Below, piece after piece: positions 1 to 10,440 of a stretch of 64,000 bases of DNA; positions within the stretch are counted from its first letter, which is position 1, and each line of letters starts with the position of its first letter. The stretch is taken from the NCBI GenBank assembly GCA_964034945.1, contig OZ035960.1, positions 49,207,002 to 49,271,001 of the forward strand, in the 5' to 3' direction. Made by a program: the position numbers and the translations under genes. The stretch comes from Chrysopilus asiliformis. Its lineage: Eukaryota; Arthropoda; Insecta; Diptera; Rhagionidae. Under the pieces are notes generated by a model, which had not been told where the DNA came from, did not search any database, and worked only from the letters and a program-made list of their open reading frames with translations.

Positions 1-975
1 AAAAATACCGTTTTTTTTCAAATTTCTCGAAACCTATGTGGATGAAAAAAAATGAATATAACACATCTTAAGGTGCCGCTCCACATGAGAGTAAATGCCG
101 GCGAGAACCTCCTGATAGCAGCTACTCGCTAATGGACACGTCTCTGAGAGTCGCTCGCAGAAACTTCTGCGAGCTGTCAAAAGTGATTCTACTCTAGACA
201 GTAACTCTCTAGTCGACACGCACCCACTGAACTCTCGGGGTTTTGCTCGCCAGATACGAACGGTGTTTGAATTTCGCTAGAAGCTTCTTGCCGTGTAGCT
301 ACTAATGAGAGAGTATCTTTAACGCGTCTCCGGTCTTCAAAACGTTTTGATATCTATCTCTTGGTCTCCGGAGACGAATTTTGACATTTCAGGAAATTGT
401 TTTGTGGGAACGAGAATTTGTTTCGTTGTTTTGAGATTAAAGGTCAGTTTTTATAAAGAAAAAAAGTGTTTTTACTTATTTTATATTTTGGATTAGTGAT
501 ATTGTTGTTATGCTTGGAGACGAGATACCTGCGTCGTGTATGCACTCCAGAGACTTTGCTTGTAGAGACTTTTTAGTAAACGTCTCCGGAGATCTAATTT
601 TTTGATCTCCAGACTTAAATGTCTGTGATCGTGTATACACTTTGGAGATTTTTGCCTTTTGTACCCTGGAGACCAGAGACCAAAGTCTCTCGTAGTGTAT
701 TTCTACCTTAACAGTTCTCAACATATCTCAAAAAAATTAAGTTTTATTGAAAATTTCTCAGAAACTATGCGCTATTATGAAAAAATAGATACAACCAAAT
801 TCAAAGGAAATAAAATTTCCTTCTTTTTTTCTTTTAACGGGCTTTACGTATCTTTAACGGTTGTCGAGATATTTGAAAAAATATTGTTTTTCACATATTT
901 TCCCAAAACTAAATATTGCAGAGGAGAGTTTTGTGTTGTGTTGATGTATAGGTCTGACAAGGAAAGGACGTAAGT
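1..975 (+). repeat. Dispersed repeat family F3, copy split by an insertion
   Basis: Bases 1-70 and about 709-975 are two halves of one repeat. Both match, in reverse orientation, the block at 44040-44797: the same order of a CGGTTTT segment, a CTCGAAAC segment, AACAGTTCTCAACATAT, TTTCTCAGAAACTATGCG and an AAAGGAAAT purine tract. The homologue has only about 60 bases between the halves, whereas here 71-708 intervenes, so that piece was inserted later. The family is AT-rich and non-coding; its class is unknown. The left edge lies outside the window. Confidence 0.65.
71..708. mobile_element. Compound MITE-like insertion beginning AGGTGCCGCTCCAC
   Basis: The left end is the same terminal sequence as both ends of the complete element at 30587-30935, and similarity to that copy continues to about 300 (blocks around GAGAGTCGCTCGCAGAAAC and CGCACCCACTGAACT). 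From about 325 to 708 the sequence is different and carries many GGAGAC/GTCTCC motifs in both orientations. The right edge reads AAGGTAGAAATACAC on the minus strand, only loosely like the left end. It may be one diverged element or two nested ones. The boundary is inferred from interruption of F3. Confidence 0.5.
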
Positions 976-1485
976 TGCTCAAAATTGTTCCTAAAAAATG
1001 TCAGTTCAATTAGTCAAGTAGTTTTAGAATTGAACATTTTGAGAACCAGTAAGGAAACGCTAAAGTTTTCCACATATTTTTGTCGATTTATTTTTTGAAG
1101 CGACTTGAGATATGAAAAAAAATTGCAAGCGTAAGTTGCAACAAATCTATGAGCTTCAATTTATGAACATTTTTCTTAGTATCACAAAATATATTGCAAG
1201 CACAGGCAAAGCGTATTGATGTAACTAATTGTTAAGCTGCGATGACTTATTGTTATTTTTTTTGACAAGAAAGATTCAATAAATATAAAGCGCGAAAAGA
1301 ATTTCTTCCATTAAATTACCTATCAAAAGAATTTTTGTTGTATAAAAACTCTTATTAGAAAAATTGTTGAATTTTTAAACATAGGTTCAGTGTTGTTTAC
1401 TGACGGGTAAATTATTAACATGAATTATTTTCCTTTATTTTCGATATGGGAAACATTTCATAATAATTTCCATGGATTGTGAACA
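976..1485. other. AT-rich stretch, nothing recognised
   Basis: I see no ORF of interest, no terminal repeats and no tandem structure. It could be intergenic or intronic. Confidence 0.5.
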
Positions 1486-1675
1486 TAAATCGATGGAAAC
1501 ATTTGTCAGGTTTTGATGAAACCCATCAATAGCAGATGCCCGTGAAAGCGGGTTCGACTGATGAACTATCACTACTATGAATTCTGCAAATAAAGTTTAG
1601 TAAATTTTAAATGGCAGAGTGATAGTTGCTGGGGGCGGATACTGCACTTGTCGGTCTTGAAATACGCTCGAAAAA
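1486..1675 (-). repeat. Degraded SINE-like copy
   Basis: It shares with 5750-6021, in the same order, CATGGATTG, CATTTGT(A/C)AGGTTTT, ATCAA(C/T)AGCAGA, GATGA and AACTATCACTACTA. The tRNA-like head is much more decayed here: only something like CGGTCTTGAAATACG remains where the other copy has CGACCTCTGGAATACG. The minus orientation is taken from the better copy. It is non-coding. Confidence 0.5.
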
Positions 1676-1739
1676 TGAAAATATAATGGCATTTCGCCTT
1701 CATTCCAAATTTCTTGGTTGCTGAATTTTTAGTCTCTGG

Positions 1740-1910
1740 AATTACATCGAAGAACTTTATCTCACTGGGTTAGATGCAACATTTGTAAGGTTTTAAAACA
1801 TTTGTGTTTTACGAACTAAATCACACAGGAAGTTTCTGCGATGGTATTCATGAAACCCTTGATGTAAATCATAGTTCCAACTGTGGCAAAATACTGGGAT
1901 GCCACCTTAG
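1740..1910 (-). repeat. Possible further SINE-like fragment
   Basis: GCAACATTTGTAAGGTTTTAAA, followed by ATGAAACCC, resembles the tail part of the SINE-like copies at 1486-1675 and 5750-6021. The match is short and could be a diverged tandem neighbour. An alignment of the three would settle it. Confidence 0.25.
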
Positions 1911-3233
1911 GTAATTTGTCTTAAAAAAGCGGGTGGTCAAAAATGTACACCCCTCGCTAACATATTTGTAAATCCTTTATGCTAAAATCAAAAATCGATG
2001 GAGTTAGAGGACACGAAATAAAATTAATGCTAACAGCAAGGAGTGATGGCAAAATATCAACCATAACAGATCGGAGTCATATAAAAATTGTCCGTAGCGG
2101 AATTAATGTTTGAAGCGCTTCATAGGGGAATCCAATAAAAAAATGACAAAAAACCAATTGAATTCAAAAGTGAAAAAAAAGTTTCAACTTTGTTAAGAAA
2201 ACGAGTGAAGAGCAACGTCAATGCCATGCCATCCATCCTAGACCAGGGTGAAGTCAGGCTATCAACATTGGACGAACGACGTCAGGGTGACTATGAGCGG
2301 AGCCGTTGATTATACACCAAAGAGCTGGAAGACGAAGAAGGGACTTAAGCAGGCATTTCTGGCCGCGCATAAATCACTCATTATGAAACGTAATGAATAG
2401 CTCGACCTAAATATAAATCATTAGATTATGTATATAAAGAAGCATAGGATCAGTAACAAAAAAAACACTAACACTACGCAGGAATATGTCGGCTGGTTTT
2501 GGGTTGATGGGCTCCGGGGGCTGCCAACCAATTCTAGTACTCCTGGGCGGAACACCCTTGACTGAGTCCTGAGCTCTTTCAATGTTTTCGCCTCAGTTCA
2601 GTTGAGTTTGGATGATGTGAGATGTTATGGTTCCAAATGGCAACCATTTCTATTCTGGATGAACACGAGGGGAGAGCGGGTGATATGTTTGGGATGATAA
2701 TGTCGTGCCGGTGGTGATGGCAATGGTGGTCATGGAGGAACTTGTTCGCCTTGCGTCATGCTAATGAAAACATTCCACGGCTTCCGTTCACATTTTTTAT
2801 TCGGTTTGTTTGAAGGCTAAGGGATATTTGACAGGTCGAGGGCAATTGGTATAAATACTTTGGAAAATATTGCAAGAAAAAATTTTTTGGAGAAATTTTG
2901 AGGGATTAGCGAATGATATTATTTTTATAGGTGAGGTGAAAGTTGATAGATTTAATAGATTGCCCGAATAAATGTGTAGACGTTTTATTAATATTTTCGG
3001 CATACAAAGGAAAAATTCATGCTGATTCTTTCTAGACAATTAATTCAAGAATGGCGAATATTTTGTGAGATTCGTAAAAAAAAATCTATAAATAAAAATT
3101 AACGAATTTTAATCTAAGAACTGGACTTTTTGGTTATATGTGGAATGTTGATAATATCTTAATCAAACAAATTTTAATCGATTAAAGACAGAACCCTCAA
3201 GGTTCGAATTTTTGGGTGAAAATTCGCTTAGAG
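1911..3233. other. Gene-free stretch, weakly structured
   Basis: The region 2200-2780 is richer in GC than its surroundings but is broken by stops in every frame, and no protein family is recognisable. The short minus-strand ORF around 2797-3039 has no distinctive composition. No terminal repeats were found before the hAT element. Confidence 0.4.
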
Positions 3234-3241
3234 GTTTGTAC

Positions 3242-3991
3242 CAGTGTTGTTCCTCTACGCGTAGACTTTAATTGTCTACACTTTAGTGTAGACAATAGCG
3301 TAGACAATCGATTTGGGGTAGACAATGTAGACATTGGCGTAGACAATGTCGACTTTGCGTAGACAATGTAGACTTTCTCATATCTGTCAAAACAAAGTCA
3401 TTAGTAATTCATATATTGTCAAAGCCGAAATCGACTGACCTTTGATAGGTCTATATATTATTTGATTTGAACATATATTATTTGATTTGAATTACTTCCG
3501 TATAGATTTCCGTCTATCTGTAAATACGACAACTCTCAACAGAATTAAGCTAAAGATTAGAAACAAACGTGTTTTTCGAACAAATTAAACAGATATTCTT
3601 AAATGAGCAAAGCCATCTCATACAAATGAATCAGTTTTTTAAACAAACGGTTCGTTATATTGAAAAATGTGTAAAGCAAAAAGATTTTAGAATTCAATGT
3701 GATTTCAATTGCAAAAATTAAAAAAAAACCGCTTAGATTGCATGAAAAGAATTAGAATTGCCACTAAAGTTTGCTCCGAAGTTCTCCATTACAGCATTTG
3801 GCGATTGCTTCCTGGAAATTGTGCTTTATTATGTTAAAATTAATTGAAGAAAATCAGATTTTAAAACTAAATCAGCTATCCTTTATTTTATTGATTGTCT
3901 ACGCGTAGAGAATAGACCATTGTCTACAGTGATAGTCTACGCATAGACAATGGTGTAGTCTACCTCACGTAGACTACGCGGCACAACACTG
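3242..3991. mobile_element. Complete non-autonomous hAT-type element, 750 bp
   Basis: The ends are inverted repeats reading CAGTGTTGTTCC on the left and, on the minus strand, CAGTGTTGTGCC on the right. Both are flanked by the identical 8-bp direct repeat GTTTGTAC (3234-3241 and 3992-3999). CAGTG-type termini and an 8-bp duplication are the hallmark of the hAT superfamily. The subterminal 100 bases on each side are packed with a short motif, GTAGACAAT or GTCTACGCG in either orientation, likely transposase contact sites. The middle is AT-rich and has no transposase ORF, so the element would need a transposase in trans. The intact duplication suggests a fairly recent insertion. Confidence 0.9.
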
Positions 3992-4079
3992 GTTTGTACA
4001 AGGCTTAGAAAAACAAATCTGCATAAAAAATGAGGAGTTAAAAAAAATGAGGAGATATATAACATTGGTTACGAGCAGA

Positions 4080-4814
4080 GATGCAAACCAAAAGCTTATG
4101 AATCTTTTTCGGCTTTTTTCAAGGATGAATTGCATTTCTGGTTTTCGGTGTTGGTTTCTAAAACGTGGAAATTTGGTTTTGGTTCCTAAAATGTGTTTTG
4201 GTGTCTAAAATTTCGAATTAACTAAAAATTTCATAAATTTGGTTCTGGTTTTAGTTCACTGAAAGTTTAATGACTCACTGAAGAGTTTAACGGTTTTTGG
4301 TTCAACATAAGACTGATTTTGCGTTTCGAGATTATAATATGTAGTCCCATTTTTTGAATTAGAAGGCATGGAATGTTTTAATGGCACTAGTTTAGCGTAA
4401 AAACATAACAAAAGCTATAATTGCCAATCTGGCAATCATTGGATACCCGTATGGTGATATTCGTATCAAAATTCGAACAGTTGTACCAAAATTCCACTTT
4501 GAAGTCAAACTTTCCAATAAGATTTTTTAAAATTTATTCCAATCGGATTTTGATGTATGGGAGTTTTATGTAGAATCATATCCTAAATAACTTTTGTTCT
4601 TGGACTTTTTTGATAAGATGCACCGTTTTTGAGATATTCACAAAAAACGATTTCGTTCGTATGGGATGTACCCCCCCTAATGGTCCATTTTTGCCCATTA
4701 ACGAACTTAGCCTCGAATTTTACGAAAAACGGATCTGCGCAAAATTTCAAGTCTCTAGCTCAATCCGTGCGCCCGCAATCCGCGCCACAGACAGACAGAC
4801 AGACGGACGGACAG

Positions 4815-4845
<31 letters not shown>

Positions 4846-5200
4846 GACAGACAGACGGACGGACATGCAAAAATTAAATATTTTTATCATTCTAAACACA
4901 CTGGTGTAATTCATTTTTTTGTGCGATGACGGGATCTTGGCGTTACAAACGGTAAGGCAAAGTTAATATACCCTTTGGTTTCACCATACGGGTATAAAAA
5001 GTGCTAGACTAAAAGTTTTGGAATTGTAAAAATTCTAAAATGAACCGAATTATGTCTGGTTTTTGGTTTGGTTACAGCATTTGTTCTAAACACTAGTTTG
5101 GTTCGGAATTCACATTTGTTTTGCTTTGGATTTATCAGTAGTGAAGTATTTTTTGTTGACCTGTAAATTGTGAGATTGACTTCTACCAGTATACCTAAAC
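4080..5200. repeat. GGTTTTGGTTC-rich repeat, split by an F1 element
   Basis: Bases 4130-4340 and 5010-5190 share many imperfect GGTTTTGGTT, TCTAAAA and GAACC words. An F1 element (4384-4995) sits between them, so they may be halves of one older repeat. No end structure was seen. Confidence 0.3.
4384..4995 (+). repeat. Family F1 repeat with ATACCCGTATGGTGA inverted ends
   Basis: ATACCCGTATGGTGA at 4443-4457 and its exact reverse complement at 4981-4995 bound a 553-base core. Conserved sequence extends left to AACATAACAAAAGCT near 4385, past the near-palindrome ATTGCCA..TGGCAAT. Internal landmarks recur in all F1 copies: ATCGGATTTTGATGTATGG, CACCGTTTTTGAGA, a purine tract after CGTATGGG, a TTAGCCT block, then GACAGACAGACGGACGG (4791-4864), ACATG and GCGTTACAAACGGTA. 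No protein is encoded; the 99- and 82-residue readings across it are repeat artefacts. The class is unknown. Confidence 0.75.
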
Positions 5201-5224
5201 TCATTTAGACGCGGTCCCATAGCA

Positions 5225-5480
5225 CCCTGTGGTACGTGATTTTAGTAAAAATGAACCGTTTTCGAGAAAATTCCAAAACTATTCCCCACTTGTATAATCG
5301 AGAGGGATAGGAGTGGTCAGATTGGATTTGGATGTATGTAACGGTCATGTAAAATCATATTTAAAACACATTTCGCTTTCATAAATTTTTAGATATGATG
5401 CTCCGTTTTCGAGAAAATCGCAAAAAAAACTATTTAATTTGCTTTAGGGGGGGGGGGGGGGGGGATAAGAAATGGTTCAA
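5225..5480 (+). repeat. Partial F1 copy with 18-base poly-G
   Basis: It contains the F1 middle part only: two CCGTTTTCGAGAAAAT blocks, TTGGATTTGGATGTATG and the purine tract, here expanded to 18 consecutive G at 5447-5464. The PolyGACA part and both ends are missing. Confidence 0.55.
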
Positions 5481-5659
5481 GCCTGTCCCATGCTTTTTAC
5501 ATCATTTAGTTCTCAAGGTTTCCAATGTTTTTGTATGCTCTTGTCGATTATATTCATATCGGATATAAAGGAATTTGATCATGTAAGTTATTAATTAAGT
5601 TACATGGAGTTTGATTATATAAGTTATTAATTAAGTTAATTTTTAGTCTATTAATAGTC

Positions 5660-5678
5660 TATCATCATCATCATCATC
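5660..5678. repeat. Short ATC microsatellite
   Basis: About six tandem ATC triplets are directly visible. Confidence 0.8.
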
Positions 5679-5749
5679 CTCGGCCGGCGCTACAGTTCTC
5701 GAAGAGCCTGGGCCCCCTCAATTGAGGTTTCAAAACAATTTCTTCCCTG

Positions 5750-6021
5750 CTTCGCAGTTACAATTTTACATGGATTGCGAACCATGGATGAATTACAGCA
5801 TTTGTAAGGTTTTTACGTTGCAAACTATCAACAGCAGAGGCCGTTATAGCAATCTAGACAGATGATGTCGTTAACACCAAGCGGCAACTATCACTACTAA
5901 TTTCGTAAATCGAGTTGATTCGACTTGAATTGATTCGACAGCGCGTACGACAGTCAGGAATCGAACCACCGACCTCTGGAATACGGGCCAAGTACTTTAC
6001 CACTTGGACTACGCTGGACTT
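5750..6021 (-). mobile_element. tRNA-derived SINE, reverse orientation
   Basis: Read on the minus strand from about 6021, the sequence has a TAGTCCAAGTGG A-box (complement of 6000-6011) and a canonical GGTTCGATTCC B-box (complement of 5957-5967) at tRNA-like spacing. A non-tRNA body follows, ending near 5750. A-box, B-box and an unrelated tail are the standard make-up of a tRNA-derived SINE transcribed by RNA polymerase III. The body recurs at 1486-1675. No A-rich tail or target duplication could be fixed with certainty. It is not a functional tRNA gene because the acceptor and anticodon stems do not pair well. Confidence 0.7.
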
Positions 6022-7700
6022 AGTCCATGAATTAATTGATATTAATATTAGCTGTAATGATCTACAAAAATGGAGCTTCTTGATTTCTAGTCTCTTGAAA
6101 AAGGTTTCTTTGAAAAATGGAGCTTATACTTATGTTCCTCAAAATAAAATAAATATTTCTCGCAAACGAATTGTGTTTATTAATTTGCTTTAAATTATCT
6201 CAGTTTCATTTTCATTTCAACAAATAGCTTAAAAAACTTGAAGTTAAAGTCACAGTAGGAGTCGGATCTGATCTTTAAAAATTTCCGGAATCAGAGTTGG
6301 GGCTTTTCCAGTAAGATTCTACACTCCTGGACACCTATATTATCTCCAGAATACACGATATATAAAAATATATAATACAAAAAAATGGCACAAAATAATA
6401 CAAGATCTCGATATACGACGTTTTGATATATGGCGAAAATCACGAAATTTCGCGGGACCGAAAAACGTATTTTCTTGCATTTCAAAAAATATGACATATT
6501 TTAATTAATAATTCGTAAAAACCATCATGTATGGCATAATTATGTACTAGTCCTATAAATTTGCGTACATTTTTCCAACAAAGAATCCTACTGCGGTTCC
6601 CAAAAACGTGCAATCCTATTACATACCAAAAAAAAACCAATCCTAATTTCTTGAAAGAAACTAAAAAAATTAAAATGTCAATTTCTTAATAAAAAACATA
6701 ATTAATAGTAGTACATTTTTTGCTATTCTCCTTAATGGTGATGATTAAAACCCACAAAGAGGAAAAAAGGAAAAAGCTCGGGAAATTCTATTTGTCACGG
6801 CCGTCACGGCCAGAGCTTATTGATTAATTATGAAGGCAAAAGGGTTCAAGAAAATTTTGAAATATTTCTTCCGTCTCTGAAGGAATGAATGGAATGATGG
6901 CTAAGGTTTGCTCCGCTTTTATATACGAGTTATATTTTTGGGTTAGCGCTTTTGTGAGGAATTGTGTCCATATTTGCTTGGCTAGTGCCTGAGTGTATAT
7001 GTTTGAAAAGTAGACCAACAATACACGTATAATGTCCAATGTTCAAAGTTCTTTTTTTTTTTAAAAAAAAGAAAAAAAAAACCGGGCGACATGATTTAAG
7101 GCACCGCCAAGAATAAATCATTTAAGGCTAAATGGACGAGTAATTAAAAGTGAAAAGAAGCAAAAAGAAAAAAAAAATATTGCTGAGAAAAAAGTTAAAG
7201 GAAATATAGAAAAAAAATTATAGGGAAGCGTGTCGGACACTTAATCACAATTAAATTCGCATTTTTGAGAAGACATCGGGCCCATAGCGAAAGGGTTAAG
7301 GGTGGGAGGTTGATGGCAGACAGTGGAAGACATTGAAATTGGTTGAAGCTAAAGTTTCAGAAAGGAACTTCCGGAGCAGGTGATGGAGGTGGGTTAATCG
7401 TGTCGCATACAGGGTGGCAAAATGTGGCCGTCTCGTATGTTAGACTCTTTGGTGGAATGAGGGGATAAAAAAAACCTGTCAAAGCGGTATGCGTTCGGCC
7501 ATATATAAAACATATTTTAGTACCCATTCCACCATGAAAACTTTTTCATTTCGCAACGTTTCATTGCGGGCGTAAATTTCGGGTGGATTGTTTAAAAACG
7601 AACTAATTAAGAAATAAATAATGAAATTATTGTTAACAATATTTTGCTGTGCGATTGTGTAGCGAGACCTCAGAACCCCCAGCATTTGTAGACGATTAAC
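6022..7700. other. AT-rich gene-free stretch with one short repeat
   Basis: It holds a short dispersed repeat (6400-6480), a duplicated GTCACGGCC at about 6776-6794 and an A-rich/T-rich tract near 7050-7080. The small ORFs have no distinctive composition and no recognisable motif. Confidence 0.4.
6400..6480 (-). repeat. Short dispersed repeat with CGTCGTATATCGAG core
   Basis: On the minus strand it reads ACGTTTTTCGG, then AATTTCGTGATTTT, CGCCATATATC and AAACGTCGTATATCGAG. The same order occurs at 42795-42865 and 55385-55460 (plus) and at 54345-54420 (minus). It is about 80 bp long, non-coding, and may be a terminal fragment of a transposon. Confidence 0.5.
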
Positions 7701-8091
7701 GAAGTAACGAAATGGAAGTACGACCGAAGCGCAATTCAAAGAATCTTGTGAACGCGATTTGTCTGCCGCAGGATATCAGGGCGGATGAAGAGGAATGTCG
7801 AAGGGCACATATGTCGCCAAGCAGTTAACAAGGATGCTCCCCGTAGCAAAGGCCCATTATATCTACTCAAGTGGCAGCATAGTTCGCTTCTGTATTCGGG
7901 GAGTGGTTGATGGTAAGCGAAAGAGCATTCAGGGTGGGCGGAAGGATTATCAGCAGTCATCCTGTGTAGGGTGTTGGGGGAGTCGCTCGCAAATGAAGGA
8001 TACATTCCTGGCTAAGCACATGACGATGGCAAGTGTAGGATAATCTCCGTCGGGATAGGAGAACTTCACATAGTTAACTTTTTTTTTCCAG
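7700..8091 (+). other. Possible decayed gene or upstream exon region
   Basis: GC is higher than in the flanks. A 38-codon ORF starts with ATG at about 7712 in the context ACGAAATGG and continues through residues LPQDIRADEEECRRAH to a stop. A second frame is open from 7795 to 8043 (82 codons). A GTAAGC donor-like site lies at 7913-7918, and a good branch/acceptor arrangement precedes 8092. No single frame joins all of this cleanly, so it is either a pseudogene or a coincidence. No protein family is recognised. Confidence 0.2.
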
Positions 8092-8265
8092 AGAGCAGGA
8101 GCAGCATCCTACGCAGGAATCTCATCCGGATCCAGAGCCAGGGCTATCCTGCAAGCAGATGTGATGATTGGAGCGTATATGGAAGAATGGCAGGAAGTTT
8201 TTGGCATCAAATTAGGTGATAACTCGTCCGTTATTGCTGCACTTCTGTGCGTCAAATGCAAGTAA
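8092..8265 (+). CDS. Candidate terminal exon, 57 codons, unknown protein
   Basis: A strong 3' splice signal (TTAACTT, then ten T, then CCAG ending at 8091) precedes an open frame of 57 codons that ends in TAA at 8263-8265. The translation begins RAGAASYAGISSG, has a middle part around MIGAYMEEWQEVFGIKLG and ends in LLCVKCK: a mixed, protein-like composition unlike the surrounding AT-rich noise. Splicing from a GTAAGC site at 7913 would join it in frame to FASVFGEWLM, but that upstream frame closes at a TAG only 31 bases before the junction. I do not recognise the family. It could be a chance ORF or a gene remnant. Confidence 0.25.
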   Translation, partial: RAGAASYAGISSGSRARAILQADVMIGAYMEEWQEVFGIKLGDNSSVIAALLCVKCK

Positions 8266-9740
8266 TGGCACAATTAGGCACTGGGGTGTTGATGGCCTGC
8301 CATGAATTGCTTATAACTTTGACAAGACCTTGGTCGGATGATCCGTTGTCGGTGATTAGATGAAGCTGGGACGTGTGATTGACTATCAAGTGGCGAAATT
8401 AAGGTCCTTCGGTTATCTTTTGTTCGCTGGTAGCAATAGGGACATGATTCGAGGAGAATATAACGTCGCACGTTATCAGCAGCGTTGGAAGGAAATTAAA
8501 TGTGAACATTACCACCAGACTTGTCATTGTCATTTGTGATCTCATTGTCACCGAAAATTCTCGTTAGTCCATGGGTAATTTCGAAAAGAAGGATTTTTGG
8601 AAGTTTGTATTTGTTAGAAGTTATACTCGAGTTTTATCAATTTCAGTATTTTTTCTGAAAAAAATATTACTGTTGAATATGAAAAGTTTCTAAGAAGTTT
8701 CATTTATTTATTTTATTAAAGTTTTCGTAAGCATCTCAAGACAAAAGGGGTTTTTGTTTGAAAAGAGATTTTTTTAATGAGATTTTAGTTGTAGAAGACA
8801 GTAGTTTAATTTTATTGCGTTTTATATTTGAAATTCTACAAATATTTTTCGAAGGAATCCATATTTTAAACGGTAGAAAAATAAATACAATATACTGGTG
8901 ATATAATGAATCCAAAATCTATACTGAAGATTAAAAAAAACTGCAATATTTAATTATTTTGAGAACGAAAGGAAGAACAAACAGTGAATATATTTAATGT
9001 TAAATATAACAAAAGTCAGGAGGCAAGCGTCAAAATCTTTACTATCAGAACATATCGAATTTTGCTAGAAAAATTTGCGTTTGTATGGAAAAACTCTACA
9101 CGATGCCCGACAATGAGTACTTATATTTTAAGAGAACCAATCTCTTTCTCTGCCGGCCAAACTTTCTTTCTCCCAACCAAAGTTTATATCTATGGACCAT
9201 GCTCAATCTCCGCAGCAGTAAACTAAAAGATGGTTCGTATTTAAAAAAAATAAACTTTTGGCTAAAACAGACAAACTGTTTTTATACAGGATCGAAACGG
9301 AAATTTTTCGAAAAGTTCAACCCCTGGAGGGAAACTAGTTTTGTTTTTGGAACCAAACTTTCCCTATAAAGATTAAACTGTTTCACAAAATATCTCTAAG
9401 AGCGAAAACGATGAAAAAGCAAGTTTGGATACCAGGGTGAAATTAGAGAGCTTATAATGTAGAGAGTGGACAATGGGACATGTAAAAATGCCCGCCAAGT
9501 GCGAAAAACTTTTGACTCAATGCTACAAATAATTTCCAATATAAATGAAATCGGTTAATATGAGTTTTTTGTGCGTGAGGTATCAAAAAAAAAAAAAAAT
9601 TGAAAAGTCGTAGTTGTTTTAATAAATTGAATAATTGTTTACATACTCTGCTAATCTGGAGGAAAAGCTGTTCTAACTGGCCTAATAGGCTGTTCTAATT
9701 GGTGGCTATTGATTGTCCTACTCAGTTAGGACAGGCTTTT
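8266..9740. other. AT-rich gene-free stretch
   Basis: The overlapping small plus-strand ORFs at 8984-9369 lie in two frames and have no conserved motif. There are no clear terminal repeats or tandem arrays. Confidence 0.4.
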
Positions 9741-9867
9741 TAGAGCGGTTTGCATTAACGAAACTTATCAACTTATGTATAACTTAATTTTTTAAGTCCA
9801 AGACGTTTTACGGTTTAAGTAGGCTAACCGCAACTTAATTTTTTAAGAATAGTACGCACGGATAAAA
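9741..9867. mobile_element. Degraded small MITE (TAAGGGCCGTTTGC family)
   Basis: Interior similarity to the intact 133-bp element at 23994-24126 is strong: CTTAT/GCAACTTATGTA, TACGGTTTAAGTAGGCTAACC and CAACTTAATTTTTTAAGAAT. The ends have decayed to AGCGGTTTGC and GTACGCACGGAT. It abuts the left edge of an F2 repeat. Confidence 0.6.
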
Positions 9868-10440
9868 TATTAGTTTACATAAAAACATGAATTTTTATCT
9901 TACAAAATCTGAAATAGCTCGATAACGGTAAGATATATCGATTTACAAAAAAGGCAAAAATGTAGAGAATTTTAATATCTTTAATTCTACCAATAACTGT
10001 GCTCTCGAAAAACCGCAAAAAAATGATTTTTTTTAAAAACAACGTTATATCTCGATAATTGCTTGAGATACGATGTTCTAGTAAAATACAAAAATTTGGA
10101 AAGTTTTATTGACTCGAACTTTTGTTATACTTAAGACTACTGAGAAACGCGTAGTTCCGGAGTAAGTAACAAAACACGAAATTGCGATTTTTAAAAAGCC
10201 GCCATTTTGGGTTCTTCTGGTTAAAGGATTTCCACCAAAAGTTGATCGGATCGTCCTATTCCAGGACCAAATATTTCATGGCTCTAGCTTTAGTAGATTT
10301 TGAGAAATCTTGTACACAGACTAACACACAGACTGACAGACAGAAGACATTTTTGTAATAATGCTCCAATCGGCTCAGGAGTGCTCAGGACATTTTTTTC
10401 ACATTCAAAAGTTTATTATTACCCGAGCAACGCCAAACTA
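9861..10440 (+). repeat. Dispersed repeat family F2, copy 1
   Basis: It aligns over nearly its whole length with 16755-17420: AAAATATTAGTTT, ACATGAATTTTTAT, TCTGAAATA, GCAAAAATGTAGAGAATTT, CGTAGTT(C/T)CGGAGTAA, GGATTTCCACCAAAA, CCAGGACCAAA, TTCATGGCTCTAGCT and GACATTTTTGTAAT. It ends with ACCCGAGCAACGCCAAACTAG followed by T, like the hairpin and CTAG terminus of a degraded Helitron. No coding capacity. Confidence 0.65.

Noticed and set aside
4610..4909. 99- and 82-codon ORFs with repeated D-R-Q-T
   Set aside because: They translate the GACAGACG tract of an F1 repeat.
5942..6020. tRNA gene on the minus strand
   Set aside because: A and B boxes are good, but acceptor and anticodon stems do not pair and the sequence continues into a repeated SINE body.
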